The notes below the pieces were generated by a model, which was given only the letters and a program-made list of their open reading frames with translations, made no database searches and was not told the DNA's origin. Below are positions 20,236-33,800 of a stretch of 64,000 nt of DNA, in pieces. Positions within the stretch are counted from its first letter, which is position 1, and each line of letters opens with the position of its first letter. Position numbers and translations under genes: made by a program. The stretch comes from Hydractinia symbiolongicarpus (Eukaryota > Cnidaria > Hydrozoa > Anthoathecata > Hydractiniidae): the NCBI RefSeq assembly GCF_029227915.1, contig NC_079887.1, positions 11,408,001 through 11,472,000 on the forward strand, read 5' to 3'.

Positions 20236-23200
20236 ATGGATGTATCTTGGATACATATGGAACTTCAATATAAATACTGTCAGTTTGTTCGTTTAAAGCT
20301 GCAGTTGATACATCACTGGAAGATGTTAAGTAACAAAGCTAGACTTTTTTATGGTGTTAGTCTATGTTGCGGGGCTTCAGTAGCTGGTTATATGGTTTTT
20401 ATTTATTTTGAAAAAAAAGAAAGAGAATTGAAGTCAAAATTTACAAAGGATTTATTTGAAACTGCATCAATTTGTAAAAGAAGAAAAAAGGGTATGTATT
20501 TGCTTATTATTGAGAGGAAAGGGTATATGAGGGTATATATATATCTTTTTTTATTGATGAAGAGAGAGTATAATATGTATACTATAATGTATACATATAA
20601 TGTACAAATTAGTCCTTGTACAGTAACGTTTTTAAGCTTCAAAGTTTGCTACTATGTTTGAGAAATTTAAATTTTAAAGTGAACTCTTTCATGAAGCTGC
20701 ATAATATAAAATTTGACTGAAAATAAGAATAGTTTTAAAGAATAATTTTTTGTTTTTGTTAACCAACAAAAAAAGGGTAATATAATAATACTTCTTTCAA
20801 CATCAAATTTTCTTAAAATGGAGCGTATACGATAAAACGATTGGTGGACAGACAACTTGTCAAGAATTTTGAAATGATATTATTGATCTTTAAAGACGAA
20901 ATGAACAAATTCTTTTTTAACCATGCATATATAGATCAGAGGTCAAACAGTACATTAGTGTACATAACTAACATAAATTACTTAATTTTTGTGTTCCTTT
21001 TTTAGGTTTACCACCTGGTCTCTTTAATGAAGGAAACACATGTTTTGCAAACTGTATTTTGCAGGTATGTATATATAATATTATCTGAATTATTTTTTCT
21101 TTCAATTTTTTTATACTACCAGCAGTGTTAAGTATAATTTACTTTGTTTTACTTCACCATACGAAGAAGGGGTCGGGCATACGTGGAACAAAAAGTTCTG
21201 TTTTAGAAATTTTTAAGAATTAAAAAGGTGGTTATATGTTTAAGGACTCGAATTAGAAAAGTAAAGTTGGTTCGCAAAAATTTTGACACACTGCAACGAA
21301 GTAAACCACTTTCTAGATGTGGTCTGGGAACACCTTAGATCAATTACCCTTTTTCCATCGCCGCTCTTGGTTCTTAAGCTTTTAAAATGCGATCTAAAAA
21401 AGCTTTTCTATGCCGTTCTTCATTCTTAAACTTTTAAAATGCCATCTAAAACAGCATTTCTATCGCCATTCTGCGTGCTTAAGTTTTTAAAACGTGATCT
21501 GAAAAAGCATTTCTATCGCTGCTTAAAAATATTCGATTCAGAATTTTATCATTTTCTTCACAAAGGGATTCGCAAAATGGCATTTCGATTCGCAAATTGC
21601 GAATTGCGAACTGCTAATTCGAACCCTGTGTTTCAAGATTTTACATTTTAAAGATTTTATTTAGTTAATTTTCAAAACAGAAAAACTATTTGCTTTAGCA
21701 TATATTTTAATTTTGATTTTTAGTGGAGTTGATTTTATATACAAATAACTGCCCTATCTCTTCTAAGTCTTTTCTGTACACCTGCTTATGTGGGTTATGT
21801 AAAGTGTAGTATCTATTTCTATAATATTTTTTATGCAGTTAGTTGTACGCAATTGTATATACTTGCACAATATAATGTATACAGGTCTAAGCACAATATT
21901 CAATATGGTGTGTTTTCAAATGCATGTGATGATTAATTTAATTTTGTGCGAAACCAACTTATAATATGAAAACATCGACGTTTTTTATCTGATTTTGAAA
22001 CAGAGGCAACTCAATATGAAGAAGAAGATTGGTGGCAAAAAAATGACACAAATTTAATAGTATTATATATTAATACGACATGTTTAAAATATATCTATTT
22101 ATTTAAAAACAGAGCTTTTCGTAAGTATACTTACCTGATGATGTAAGTATACTTACGAAAAGTTTCGTTTTTAAATAAAAACATTATTTTAAACATGTTG
22201 TATTAATATGTATTTACTATGGCAAAAAAGAAACTACTCATATTCAATAGTATGTATTTAATGATGATGTTAACTCCAACCAAAAATTATATCTTTCAAA
22301 ATCATAAATTTACAATATTATTACAAAATTATAAGTTGAACAGTGGCGATAAAATTGCCACACAGATATAGAAAATTAAAGTTTTTGACTTGTCAATTAA
22401 TTTCCATAATTTCGTTAAATGTGCATAAAATAAAAAAAATTACAATTAATTGCAATTTATAATGTGCTTCCACTCAATTGATGATGGAGGCTTGTCGAGT
22501 ACATAACACAAAGACATTCTAATGGTTATGCACATAACCGTAAACCTTGGGTGCAGTGTAGTCTAGAATCAGAAAAGATCCTAGCTAAAAAACAGCAATA
22601 AACCTGATGCAATAGAAATAATTCTATGTCCAAACAGTACATTAATTTTTTTTATTATTAGAAACTTTTATTATTAAAAACTTAGAAATTCATTGTATTT
22701 CTCTGTATACTTATGTTGTTAAAAGTTGTTATTATTTATTAATTTTTTATCGCTTCAGCTAAAAACATTTTAACATCAACATGCAATAGTTGATACTCGT
22801 TGATTTTGCTTCACAGTCAATCAATTACCAACTATTCAGATTTCACAAAACATGAAAAAAAAATCTGCAAATTGTATTCCCTCTCAAAAATAAACTCCTT
22901 CAGAAATAGAGGTTACATCTTGCAAATACATTTTTTATGCTTTTGCGTGTTTTCAATTAAACTCCTTTGAATCTTGATTTATGATGGGATTTGATGTCTT
23001 ATATTCCAGAACTGAGTAATCAAATCCGTCAGTGTTTTGATTTTAAATTCCATTTCAGGCACTTTCATCTTGTTCAACTTTCCTGAACTGGACATCTGAA
23101 GTTCTTGAACATAAAAATGCAAGCCAATTGACTGTTTTTCCAAGTGTCTGCTGTCTTCTTAAAGGTATGAATACATGAGTAATATCAACATCTAAGTCCC

Positions 23201-26200
23201 TGTCCATGTCATTAAATGAATCACACTACCTAGATACGATTATATCTCTAGTAGCCCTGTAACCTTATTTAAATGCCTGGCGACAGCAGTTTGAGGATGT
23301 CAGTTGAACATTATGATGGGTGTGTGCTTAAAAAAGTGTGGGTAGTCAACAAGAGAAAATATTTTTATTCATGCATTTATTGCAAGAAGGTTGATCATTA
23401 AAGAAAAATAAAAAAACACAAAAACAAAGAAGGATAAAAAAAGATATTTTCCTAATTCTGAAGTATATATCAAGTTAATTTTTGCTAATGTTATTCTATC
23501 CAATGAGTACTTTTTCAGTTTCCAGAATAACATTTTTTTTTTTAATTAAGTTTTTATTGCTCTTTTATTTCTTTTATTTTGTTATACTTGCACAATGTCA
23601 ATAAGTTATTACTAAAAATTTTGTATTTCTCCTTTAGCAATCTTTATTTGTGTTGTAAAATTACAAATGCATTTTGCTGTTTTTATTATATAGTAGTACA
23701 CAAGTATTTTACAAATAAAGAATCAAAAAGTCATATTCTCCCAGTTTGAGCTAAGAAGGTGGATATGATCTATTAAAAAAATAGGTGAATTTCATTTATC
23801 CAGCAGGTGAAATATTAGAATGCTAGCAATTAGACGGACTGATAAAGCATTTTAAATACTAGCCTAATAGGGTTTTGAAGGTTTATTTCGTGTAACACAA
23901 CATACTGATTGGATTGCTTCATGGAATATACTCATGGAAAATCTGGGAAAACTGGAAAATGATTTCCCTGAATTTTTTTTTGTTCAGAATCCATTTTTTA
24001 ATTTTATTAGATTATGTAAACTGTTTACATTTTTTGCCCATTAAAATTTCTGCTTATGTGGAACATTGTGTATAGTCAAAATTGAGAGCTGGCTTCTTTT
24101 GTAGAATAAAGATTCGTAATTGTTAAAATTTTGGAGACAGCCTACCTTTTTGCTGTCTTTAATAAATTACTTGCCATGCCTCAAAACTTCTATATCCTCA
24201 GTTTTGGAAAGTATCCTCAAATCTCCTCTAAACGCAGATTTTTTAACAACTTACACCTCAAATGTCCTCAATTTTAATTTAACAACCTGTCGCATGCGTT
24301 CATCTTTAAAGTATGCTACATTCGTCAATAACTCACTCATGCCATATCAGGTTCAGTGTTATCTGTGCACATCCAATTTTCAAACTTAATGTTATTAAAA
24401 AAGGCGACAGTGTTTTCATAAAACAAATTATTTTTTTATCTTTTATTCAAAATAAATGAAAATGTTTAAGGAGATTTTAATGGTGATGCTCAGCATTGAT
24501 TTTCTTTTGTTACAGTGTTGACAAACAAAGCAGGAAACGAGGATTACTACTCTGCTCGTGACGTCATGAACTCGTTAAGTGCGCATGGATGGGTTATTTC
24601 AACAGAACAACAAGATGCTTATGAGTTTTATCAAATTTTACAAGTAACTATGGAAGAAGAAGTTGAAAAAGTCCTAAATGGTTCTCAAGCATCCTGCAGT
24701 TTTAGGTAGTTTTTCACATTGAATTTAATCTTTAGGTTATTTACTTTAATATAAGATAGAGGTGTAAAAGAAATTACAAATCTGCTTCAGATTCTGTAGA
24801 AACTATTTGACATTTCATCTATCAGCAAAACATTTTTTGAAACAATTGCACATACTTATTTTATGCATTCATTGTTTAAAATAGACATCTGTTTCAGACT
24901 GTTTATTCCAACCTAAATGTTTCAGCCTTTTTTAATGTTCCACAATATTATGATGATATTTTATTATAATTGTTCTTCACGGTGCCAAGTTTTGTTGTCT
25001 CGTTTAACAATTTGGAGGAGTAGAGTTTGTCTTTTCCCCGACTTTTCACAACCCAAAAAATACCTGACATGAGCAGAGTTAAACGTAACGTATTTTACCC
25101 TTCTTATCTTTCACTATTATCTTTAGAGAGTCTGAATCGAAAACTACCATTTTGAATCGTGTGTCCAGGAATTTACCTCAACTGTTGAATCATAAGCTGT
25201 CATCACCGTTTAAAGGTTCTTTTGCTAATAAAATGACCTGCATCACCTGTGGATATCAGGTATTATTGTTATTTATTTATTTACTTTTTTTATTTATTTA
25301 TTATCTACCTTACTCATGTTTTGTTGCAATTTCATATCTACTATAGTCTGGTTTATGTCCCTCCCCCCATATGTTGCTAGTTATCGCATATTTTTCTTTT
25401 GTTGTTCTTAGGGACCCAAAATATACACGTATTTTTGATAATATTTTTTAATCAGACAATTGATTTATTTTTTAACCATTTGAAGGGTTTTTCATTTTTT
25501 TTATTTGTTGTACTTATAGCCTCCAGTAAAGTTTGAAACTTTTGAAAGTTTAATTCTCAGTCTGCAAAATGTATCATCTGTAAGTATTAGAAATTCTTGT
25601 AGATAGACACTCTATATTACAGGGTGGGGTGAGGATTTTTTGCAATAATTCTGCCTCACATTACCGCAGCACGCAAAATTAATTATAGAAATTAGCGTGT
25701 GAAAATATATTTTTACATTTTTTTTAAATAATAACCTAATTCATGTTTTTTCTAAAACCCTGGATATTAAATTACGTTAAGAAATATTTTTTCTACTGGG
25801 TGAAATTACTGCAAGTATGATATATCTTACTTTCATAGTTGCAGCGTCACTTCCGTTAAATTAATAGTTTGAATTTTTTTTTATTTAGTTTGGTTCAACG
25901 TTAAAGCATTGTCTGAATGAGTGGATCAAAGCAGAGTTAGTGCGAGACGTTGAATGTAGCAAGTGTTTAGCAAAAGGCTTGAAATACTCCTCATTCTCCA
26001 AACAACTTTCCATAGCCAAGGTATATAGAGAACTGGCTTGAAGAAGGGCGTCTTTATTGATTTCGTAGTAGAAAGTTTATTACGCCCTTATAGTTGAATA
26101 TAAGCTGTAATTACTTAAAATTTAAACATATGATAAGCATATTATGGAGCTGAATTGAATTAACGAATGATCATAGAACACGAAATTTTCCCACGCCAAA

Positions 26201-27264
26201 ACATTGTACAGAAAATAGATGAAGATAAATAAAAAGGGACCATTATCGAGAACGTCAATATCTGTTTCTAAAAAAAATGGATTTGGTGTTTTTTTTAAAA
26301 GTATTTTCAATGCTATCTCCGAGTGTGAGTTTCATGTGAAAAATATATAAAGGCAGTTAATGCAAGAATGGGAATGAAATTGAAGATAAAATATATATGT
26401 AAGGGGATATCAAAAGCTTAGAAATGTACATGGTTTGGGTAATAATTTTTTCCCTTTTAGCTTCCAAAATGTTTATGTATTCAATTACAAAGAACATCAT
26501 TCAGTTCTTCAGGAGAAATTATAAAGAACGCCACACATGTTCAATTTGATGAACATATTGATCTCACTACATACACTTATCAACATGTGTCATACGAGAA
26601 AAAGTTTAAAACACCAGCTAGTGAGAATCCATTATTGCAAGGACGTTTACTTGGTGGACGACACAGTTTTAAAAATTCAGCAGGGTGCGAAAGTTTGTTT
26701 ATTTTGTGTTGGCTTTTATTTAGATTTGTTTTTTTTCTTCTTTTTTAGTTCGTTTCCATTTTTTTTACTTTCGAGTTTTTACTTATTATATTTTATATGC
26801 TCATAATTTTATTTGGTTTATTTTTTTTATACATATATTTTTTTTATTTTTATTTTTTTGTACTATTTTGGTTTTATTTGATTGTCTTAGTATCATTGTC
26901 CTAAATACATTTAGGATTCAATATTTACTGTTTTATCAGTGACAAAATAATACCTGGCTTGCTAGCCAAACTGTTTTTCTATCGATCAAAAACTTGCTCA
27001 TGCATTGCTGATTTTTCTATAACTATATAACTGTAGTTATCCATGCACTTATTTTGTAGATGTAGCCTGTCAATTGGAAGTTACAAGTTATCATCCGTCA
27101 TTCTGCATTATGGTGAAGCTGACGATGGCCATTTTGTAACTTACAGAAGAATTTGTGACGGCTCCAATAACTGGGTATACGCATCTGACCAGCTTGTTAA
27201 AACTGTACCAAAACAAGATGTATTTCTGTCTACTGCTTACTTACTGTTCTATGAAAAAATATGA
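20224..27264 (+). CDS. USP30: USP30-type mitochondrial deubiquitinase
   Basis: Nine exons join in phase to 458 residues: 20224-20491, 21006-21064, 23059-23164, 24516-24705, 25127-25259, 25520-25579, 25889-26020, 26461-26684 and 27060-27264. A membrane segment (about 42-62) is followed by a basic linker, as in USP30, which sits on the outer mitochondrial membrane and removes ubiquitin to oppose mitophagy. The Cys box is GLPPGLFNEGNTCFANC (Cys102). The zinc pairs are MTCITCGY and VECSKC. The His box is HYGEADDGHFVTYRR (His415). WVYASDQLV carries a Ser (433) where USP30 uses Ser instead of the usual Asn/Asp. The end STAYLLFYEKI matches SSAYLLFYERV. All borders are AG/GT; the exon 8 donor (GTGCGA) is weak. 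If trans-spliced at 20228, the protein starts four residues later. It is somewhat shorter than the human 517. Confidence 0.93.
21357..21515. repeat. Three tandem copies of a ~52-bp unit in USP30 intron 2
   Basis: Units start near 21357, 21410 and 21462, each reading ATCGCC(G/A)TTCT...TTAA(G/A)(C/T)TTTTAAAA...ATCT(A/G)AAA...CATTTCT with moderate divergence. A short AT-rich palindromic stretch (GCAAATTGCGAATTGCG) lies just downstream. No function inferred. Confidence 0.65.
22067..22209. repeat. Long foldback (about 68-bp arms) in USP30 intron 2
   Basis: The left arm reads ATATTAATACGACATGTTTA...AGCTTTTCGTAAGTATACTTAC and the right arm is its inversion with few differences. The loop is about 8 bases (CTGATGAT). 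Each arm ends in GTAAGTATACTTAC, itself a perfect palindrome. It is probably a MITE with long inverted ends, and would form a strong hairpin in the pre-mRNA. Confidence 0.75.
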
Positions 27265-27881
27265 CGTAACAGTGTTCTTACTTCATGATCAACTTTTTTT
27301 GCTATTCTTTGTGCAATATTTTTGTAATTAGATGAATATTTTTGCATTTTTATCTTCTTGAAGGATGTTTTGCGAATTACGCTTTCCTGATATTTTCTGG
27401 TAGTTTTTTTATCACAAGTCCCATTGTCCTGTTATGTAAAATAATTTGTATTTTATGAATATAACTGTTTGATAAATATAAAAGTTAACGTTTTGTCACG
27501 TGTTTTTCTCTGATGTGAATTAACCCTATAAAGAGGCTGTAAGAATTCTTCTTTAGATAGGCTGTGTGAGTGTATAAAGTATATCAGTTCTGATACAAAG
27601 GTCTTGCTATGGTTTTAAACCTTAGTTTCCCTTACTAATGTTGGTAGAGGATAGTGCTTCTACAACAAAATTTTAATAGGAGATAGGACTAATTCATCTG
27701 TTTTTCGTATCTTGGAAGAAAATGTAGGCGTAGAATTTCTGATTCGGTGGGTTCTAATTAATATCACAGAGTTTTTTCCCAAAATAAAATTTGCCACCTT
27801 CCATTATTTTTTAGATAGAAGAGAATGTTTTTTTGGTTGTCTTTAAGTAATATTTTTTAAAATTTTTTATTATGTTAGTTT
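27265..27881. other. USP30-FBXW8 gap
   Basis: It contains the USP30 3' UTR and the FBXW8 leader. An acceptor (TTATGTTAG, AG at 27877-27878) lies three bases before the FBXW8 ATG, so a leader exon or trans-spliced leader is likely. CCTTAGTTTCCCTT near 27620-27633 matches the end of the TTAA transposon at 11956/19237, but no second end was found nearby. Confidence 0.5.
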
Positions 27882-30800
27882 ATGGATAATACTAACTTAC
27901 AAAAGTTTCGAGCAGAATGGGTAGCAGAAATTGTTACGAAAAAGAAAGACCCCAATTCAATTGGTGATAGTACAGCTGATGTCAAAGTTGGCAATGTTAC
28001 TGATTCAGACATACATGCAGCCAGTAGCAATTGTAGTGAATTGCAAAGTAGATCGTATCCAAACGTGTTAGCTGATGTCAAAGTTGATAATGTTACTGAT
28101 TCAGACATACATGTAGCCAGTAGCAATTGTAGTGAATTGCAAGGTAGATCGTATCCAAACGCGTTTGAAATTGCAAATAAATATTTAAGAGATGTTAATC
28201 CAGAATGTTGTATGTGTGTGAAACAAAAAAAGAAGATTCAAAAAGAAAAGCAATCCAATGAAAAGCATAATATGTGCAAATGTTGTAATAATACCTCGAA
28301 AAGATTGAAATTAGATGTGAACACGAAATTCCATGAAGATGCAACAGTAAATGAATACAATGAAAAAAGCGAAAACTTGATCGATTTGTTAATTGCAGAT
28401 ATTGATGAAATAACTTGCATTCCTTTCTTTGATCTTGAATTGCCAAAAGAAATTGCTGTTCGGATATTCCAATATTTGTCTTTGGCAGATTTAGCTAGTT
28501 GTTGTTTAGTGAACTCCAAATGGAAATTAATTGCTGAAGATGACTTGATATGGTTGTATTGGTGCGATGCATTGGGCGTGCGTGAGGATACAGATTGTGT
28601 TGCAGGGCGTAGCGGATGGAAAATATATATAAAAGAGAAGTTGTTAGAAAGAAGAAGAATACGCAGCAAATGGAAAGAAAGATATTGCGAGGTACGAGAC
28701 TTGGAAAATGAAACAGGTATTCACTATTGTGAATTTTCATACGACACACAAGTTGCGGTGTATGAAGATTATTTGCGAAGATTAATTTTCGCGCCTTATC
28801 GTGTTGAGATAATTCGCGAAAATCTTATTTTGCGAATAAGCCAATTTGATTTTCTTTTGCGAGAAATCAAGAAGAGTTTACACAGCCAGTTGAAGCAGAC
28901 AGTGTGTTGCACAAAGTAGCTTTTCTCAATTTTTAGTAATCCTGTGTTAAAGAATTTTACAACTAAGTTTAAATGGTGTTAACACGTACAAATTTCAGTG
29001 CAAAAAACTTAGTTTAATCGTGTAAACACTGCTTTAGTTATTCAACTTAAATTTTTACAATTTAAATTTAGTTTAAGACAAGCCTACTTGTTGAGATAAA
29101 GTAAGCTATAATAACTTCCTTATATCATCACAGAGGCTGTCCGATACTTTTATCAACTACAAAAATGAAAATTTATGGAGCAAAAAAACAAGAGATTTTT
29201 GATTTTTGAAAATTATAATCAGAAGATTAATTTTAGCGAATAAAGTCATTTTAGCAATTTCTCGAATTAAACATGCTGGAAATTTTTCCGTAAAAAACTG
29301 CTCGTCGCGATGTTAGCGACGCACAAAATAGCTCTACTTCCATTTGATCGTGACACGTGTTTTTAAATTCTTGTTGCTGACTTATGTTTTGTAATATAGG
29401 TGGAATTCTATGCTCAGCAGCCATATATGACGCCACATTGATATCTGCTTACATTAATGGATCTGTAAAACTTTGGGACCTCTCATCAGGAAGTTATGGT
29501 CAAAATTTGAAGGAAAAATACAGCAGAGATGAGGATATTGTAACGTCCTCGTGTACATGTGTAGCCATGAATAATGACATTTGTGTTGCTGGATTTCAAA
29601 ATGGTGTGTATGTACTTACCTTCTGTGTACCGTAAACACGTAATTTAGCTTTTTCTTTCAGGAAAAACACCATAAGCGCACGTTGTTGTTAATTGGGTCA
29701 AAATGTCAGGTGCAGTTAGGTGAAACGGAAATCTTTTTATAACTTGAATATTGTGTTACACCCTTTTTTGAATATCAAAGTGTATTTTCTTTGGATTTTG
29801 TCTAGTTTAAAAAAAGTTTGCATGTGCTCCCGAAATTTTATTTCTCGCCATTGCATTCGCGAAGATAAGTATCCGCCAAAAATTTGATGGTTATATACGC
29901 AGTTATATCAACTAAAAGTTTTTTTAAAACATTTAGGTGATCTGATGGTGTGGCAACGAAATGCTGATGGTCGTTTATCGGCTCAATTGATATTTATGCG
30001 CCATTTTGAAGTTGACGTCATACGTAGCGTGCACGTGAGTGAAGTCAGCAGTAAATACAACATGCTGGTCTGTGTTGTATCAATATCCAATTTTTTTGTC
30101 CTTCGACCTGATGAAAATAAATCGCTGCAAGAATGGACATGGGAGACGCTTTTAAACGAGCAACTGGGAGATAGGGTAAGAGATTGTATTTGTATTTATA
30201 AATGACATAAAAAATTAGACGGCAGAACGGTGAGAATTAACGTAGCCATTCAAATTGTTTGCGCCGCAGCTTGTTAAAATGCCCTCAATGTAATTCATTG
30301 CTGATGGGTGAATTCCCGAGAGCTTTTCTACGGGCTAACCTCGGCTAACCTAGCTGGTTTCAGAAATGCGCAAATTAATTCCAACGAATATTACCTTGTT
30401 TTCTAACAACCGCGTTTTTTAAAAACGTTGAATTTTCTTCAAAACAATTTTTTTTTAAAAATGTCGAAATAAATCACTGACATTAAAAATCTGTTTAGAT
30501 AGTGAGTTTTCTGTTAATTGATTCGAGTGTGGACACACCCAAACTTGCAGTTACCATTCATAACCAGCTACGCGTATACACTCTCCTTCATGGGGCTTTT
30601 ATCGTATTCGACACTTTGATTGGTGCATCTTTTTCTAATATTGACCACAAAAGTGAATCTCTTGTTGCTGGTATTAACAGCTTTGGTTATAACATTCTTG
30701 GTGGCTTTCGGGTGAGTGTTGTTTGAAGTTTTTGTTAGTAACAGTGACCAATTGCGCCCATTATTGTAAGGCGACGAAAGTAAAAGCTTATATTTATGTT

Positions 30801-33800
30801 TGTCTTAGTTATAATAGATATAATCATCGTGATGTTACAACTAAGTGATCTGCGTTGACTATTACTTTTTCTTTCACGCCCTTGTTAGGCCTATATACGC
30901 CATGAGGGCGTAACATTGAAATTTATGTAAAATGTTCAAAACATCAAACTGAATGACAAAAATCATTTATACGCATTGGTAAAACTGTTAAATCCACCTT
31001 ACAGCTAATTGATGATGTCAGGCATAATTAGCTAGAACTTCTAACCCCAAAATCTTGAGAACCAATTAGAAATTTTCAAATAAATATACAAATTCTCAGA
31101 CAACTTTTCAGCTTTATCCGATCGGTAAACTTTATAGCTTTCTGGAAAAGTGTTCGATAACCAACTGCAGCTATTGATTACGTAACGAAATATAACAAAA
31201 AGCCCTGGGGGCTATAAGAATTTCCGCTCGCTACCAAAATATTTGATGACAACCTGCTAATTCGTTGTGTTCTCGTGCCAAACATTCGAAGAGGTTTGGT
31301 GCTTGAAGTTCTGAAGATAAAACACACAAGTGACATTACATCTTACAACAAACGCAAACAAAACGAAACATGTCATAATAAACTCACACTTTAAAAGAAA
31401 CTGCGAACAAAAATTATAGCCTATCATTCATGGTTGAAAGTCTTCCGATTGAAACGTTTATGGTCTTAAAAGGCATTTAGTTGATAAAAAAACAAAATTT
31501 TGATGCCACCATCATGTTCAGCATACTTTTTTTATTAACTGTGCCAAATTTTGTCGAAAATAAAGTAGTTTTACTTTTTGGGCCAATTTTGGCCTAAAAT
31601 GACATTTCAGGTGGCAAAAAATCAAAATTTTGATGTCACCATCATGTTCAGCATATTTTTTTTGTGATCTGTGCGAAATTTTGTCGAAAATAAAGTAGTT
31701 TTAATTTTTGGACCAATTTTTGCCTAAAATGACATTTAGGTGGCCAAAAATCGAAATTTTTATGTCACCATCTTGTTCAGCATACTTTTTTGTTAACTGT
31801 GCCACATTTTGTGAAAAACAAAGTAGTTTTAATTTTTGGACCAATTTTGGCCTAAAATGACATTTCAGGTGGCAAAAAATCAAAATTTTGATGTCACCAT
31901 CATGTTCAGCATATTTTTTTTTGTGATCTGTGCCACATTTTGTGGAAAACAAAGTAGTTTTAATTTTTGGACCAATTTTTGCCTAAAATGACATTTAGGT
32001 GGCCAAAAATCGAAATTTTGATGTCACCATCATGTTCAGCATACTTTTTTTGTTAACTGTGCCAAATATTGTGGAAAATAAAGTAGTTTTAATTTTTGGA
32101 CCAATTTTGGCCTAAAATGACATTTCAGGTGGCCAAAAATCAAAATTTTGATGTCACCATCATGTTCAGCATATTTTTTTTGTGATCTGTGCGAAATTTT
32201 GTCGAAAATAAAGTAGTTTTAATTTTTAGACCAATATTGGCCTAAATTGACATTTAGGTGGCCAAAAATCGAAATTTTGATGTCACCATCATGTTCAGCA
32301 TACTTTTTTTGTTAACTGTGCCAAATATTGTGGAAAATAAAGTAGTTTTAATTTTTGGACCAATTTTGGCCTAAAATGACATTTAGGTGGCCAAAAATCG
32401 AAATTTTTATGTCACCATCATGTTCAGCATACTTTTTTTGTTAACTGTGCCACATTTTGTGGAAAACAAAGTAGTTTTAATTTTTGGACCAATTTTGGCC
32501 TAAAATGACATTTCAGGTGGCAAAAAATCAAAATTTTGATGTCACCATCATGTTCAGCATACTTTTTTGTTAACTGTGCCAAATATTGTGGAAAATAAAG
32601 TAGTTTTAATTTTTGGACCAATTTTGGCCTAAAATGACATTAAGGTAACAAAAAATCAGATGAACGTGAAATCCCATGGTCGATACTTTCTCAAAAAATG
32701 CTCCAAAAGAAAAAACGACGGTGTTAAAGAATTTCCTACGCCTTCGGGCGCGGAAATTTAAAAACGAGGCTGTCTTCTCATTTAGCGACGGGTGTTATTT
32801 TATTACTTATAAATTTGAAAGTTGTGTGCGACCTTAATGGTATAGATAAAGCTTTTTATGTATACTAACCGTAAGATTGCGCTAAAATTTTAAATCTCAC
32901 GCGAATATTTGATAAAAGAAAGTATCTATTCGCAACGTGTGAACACGATCGGAATCCTCCCTGTTGTAGCGCAGCCAGCTATTTCTCCGTAAAACGGTAA
33001 CTGTTTTAGAAGCACATAAATCAGACATTAATTTTGATCGAATTACGAAGATTGGTGTTCTTTGAGCCGACTACACATTTATATCCGTCTTTTAAAAGCT
33101 TTTATGACCTAATTATTGTCCATTTATATTGCCGCTTTTTTCCATGTGCATACTTAATATGTTAACTAAGCAACAATCATAAAAAACTACGTTTTAGTTG
33201 AACGAAAAATGAATATACCATCCCATAGGTATATGTTTCCTTATGCTTGTTCTTGTTTTTTTAGATCAGAAAATATTCTTTAAGCAGTGGTAAACAAGTC
33301 TCCAATATAATTGGTCCGCACACAAGAATCACAAGTCTTAATTATGCTGATTGTCATAACGACGAAGTTGTGATTGGTTGTTCAGATCACAAGATTCGAA
33401 TTTATGATTTAAAAACAGAAAAATTGTTGTTTGTGATCAACGCAATAGACTCTGAGATCACGACCTTACAGGTTTGAAAATATCTTTGTGCTGTTGTTGT
33501 GTTCTAAAGGACACAAATTAAGTGCGGAAGAAGGGGTAGACTTCTACTGATATGAAGTCATATCAGTAGTTCTTCCATATGAAGTCATGTTACTGATATG
33601 AAGTCATAGTGACTTTATATCTGTAGCATGCAATCTCAAAATGACAAAACACATGCGAGGCTGAGCTTAAAAAACACTGATAAAATGTGTCAGTATATAT
33701 TCTGGTCTGCAAACCGCATTGCTAGGTAGCCTAAGAAATATACCGATTCATGTCATTTAGGTACTAAGAATCTCAAAAAAGTGTGCTTACAAAATCTTTT

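Noticed and set aside
31701-32621. Minus-strand repeats encoding ~43-residue units (e.g. KYAEHDGDIKILIF)
   Set aside because: They arise because the minisatellite period is close to a multiple of 3; the array lies in an intron and units of 130 bases break the frame.
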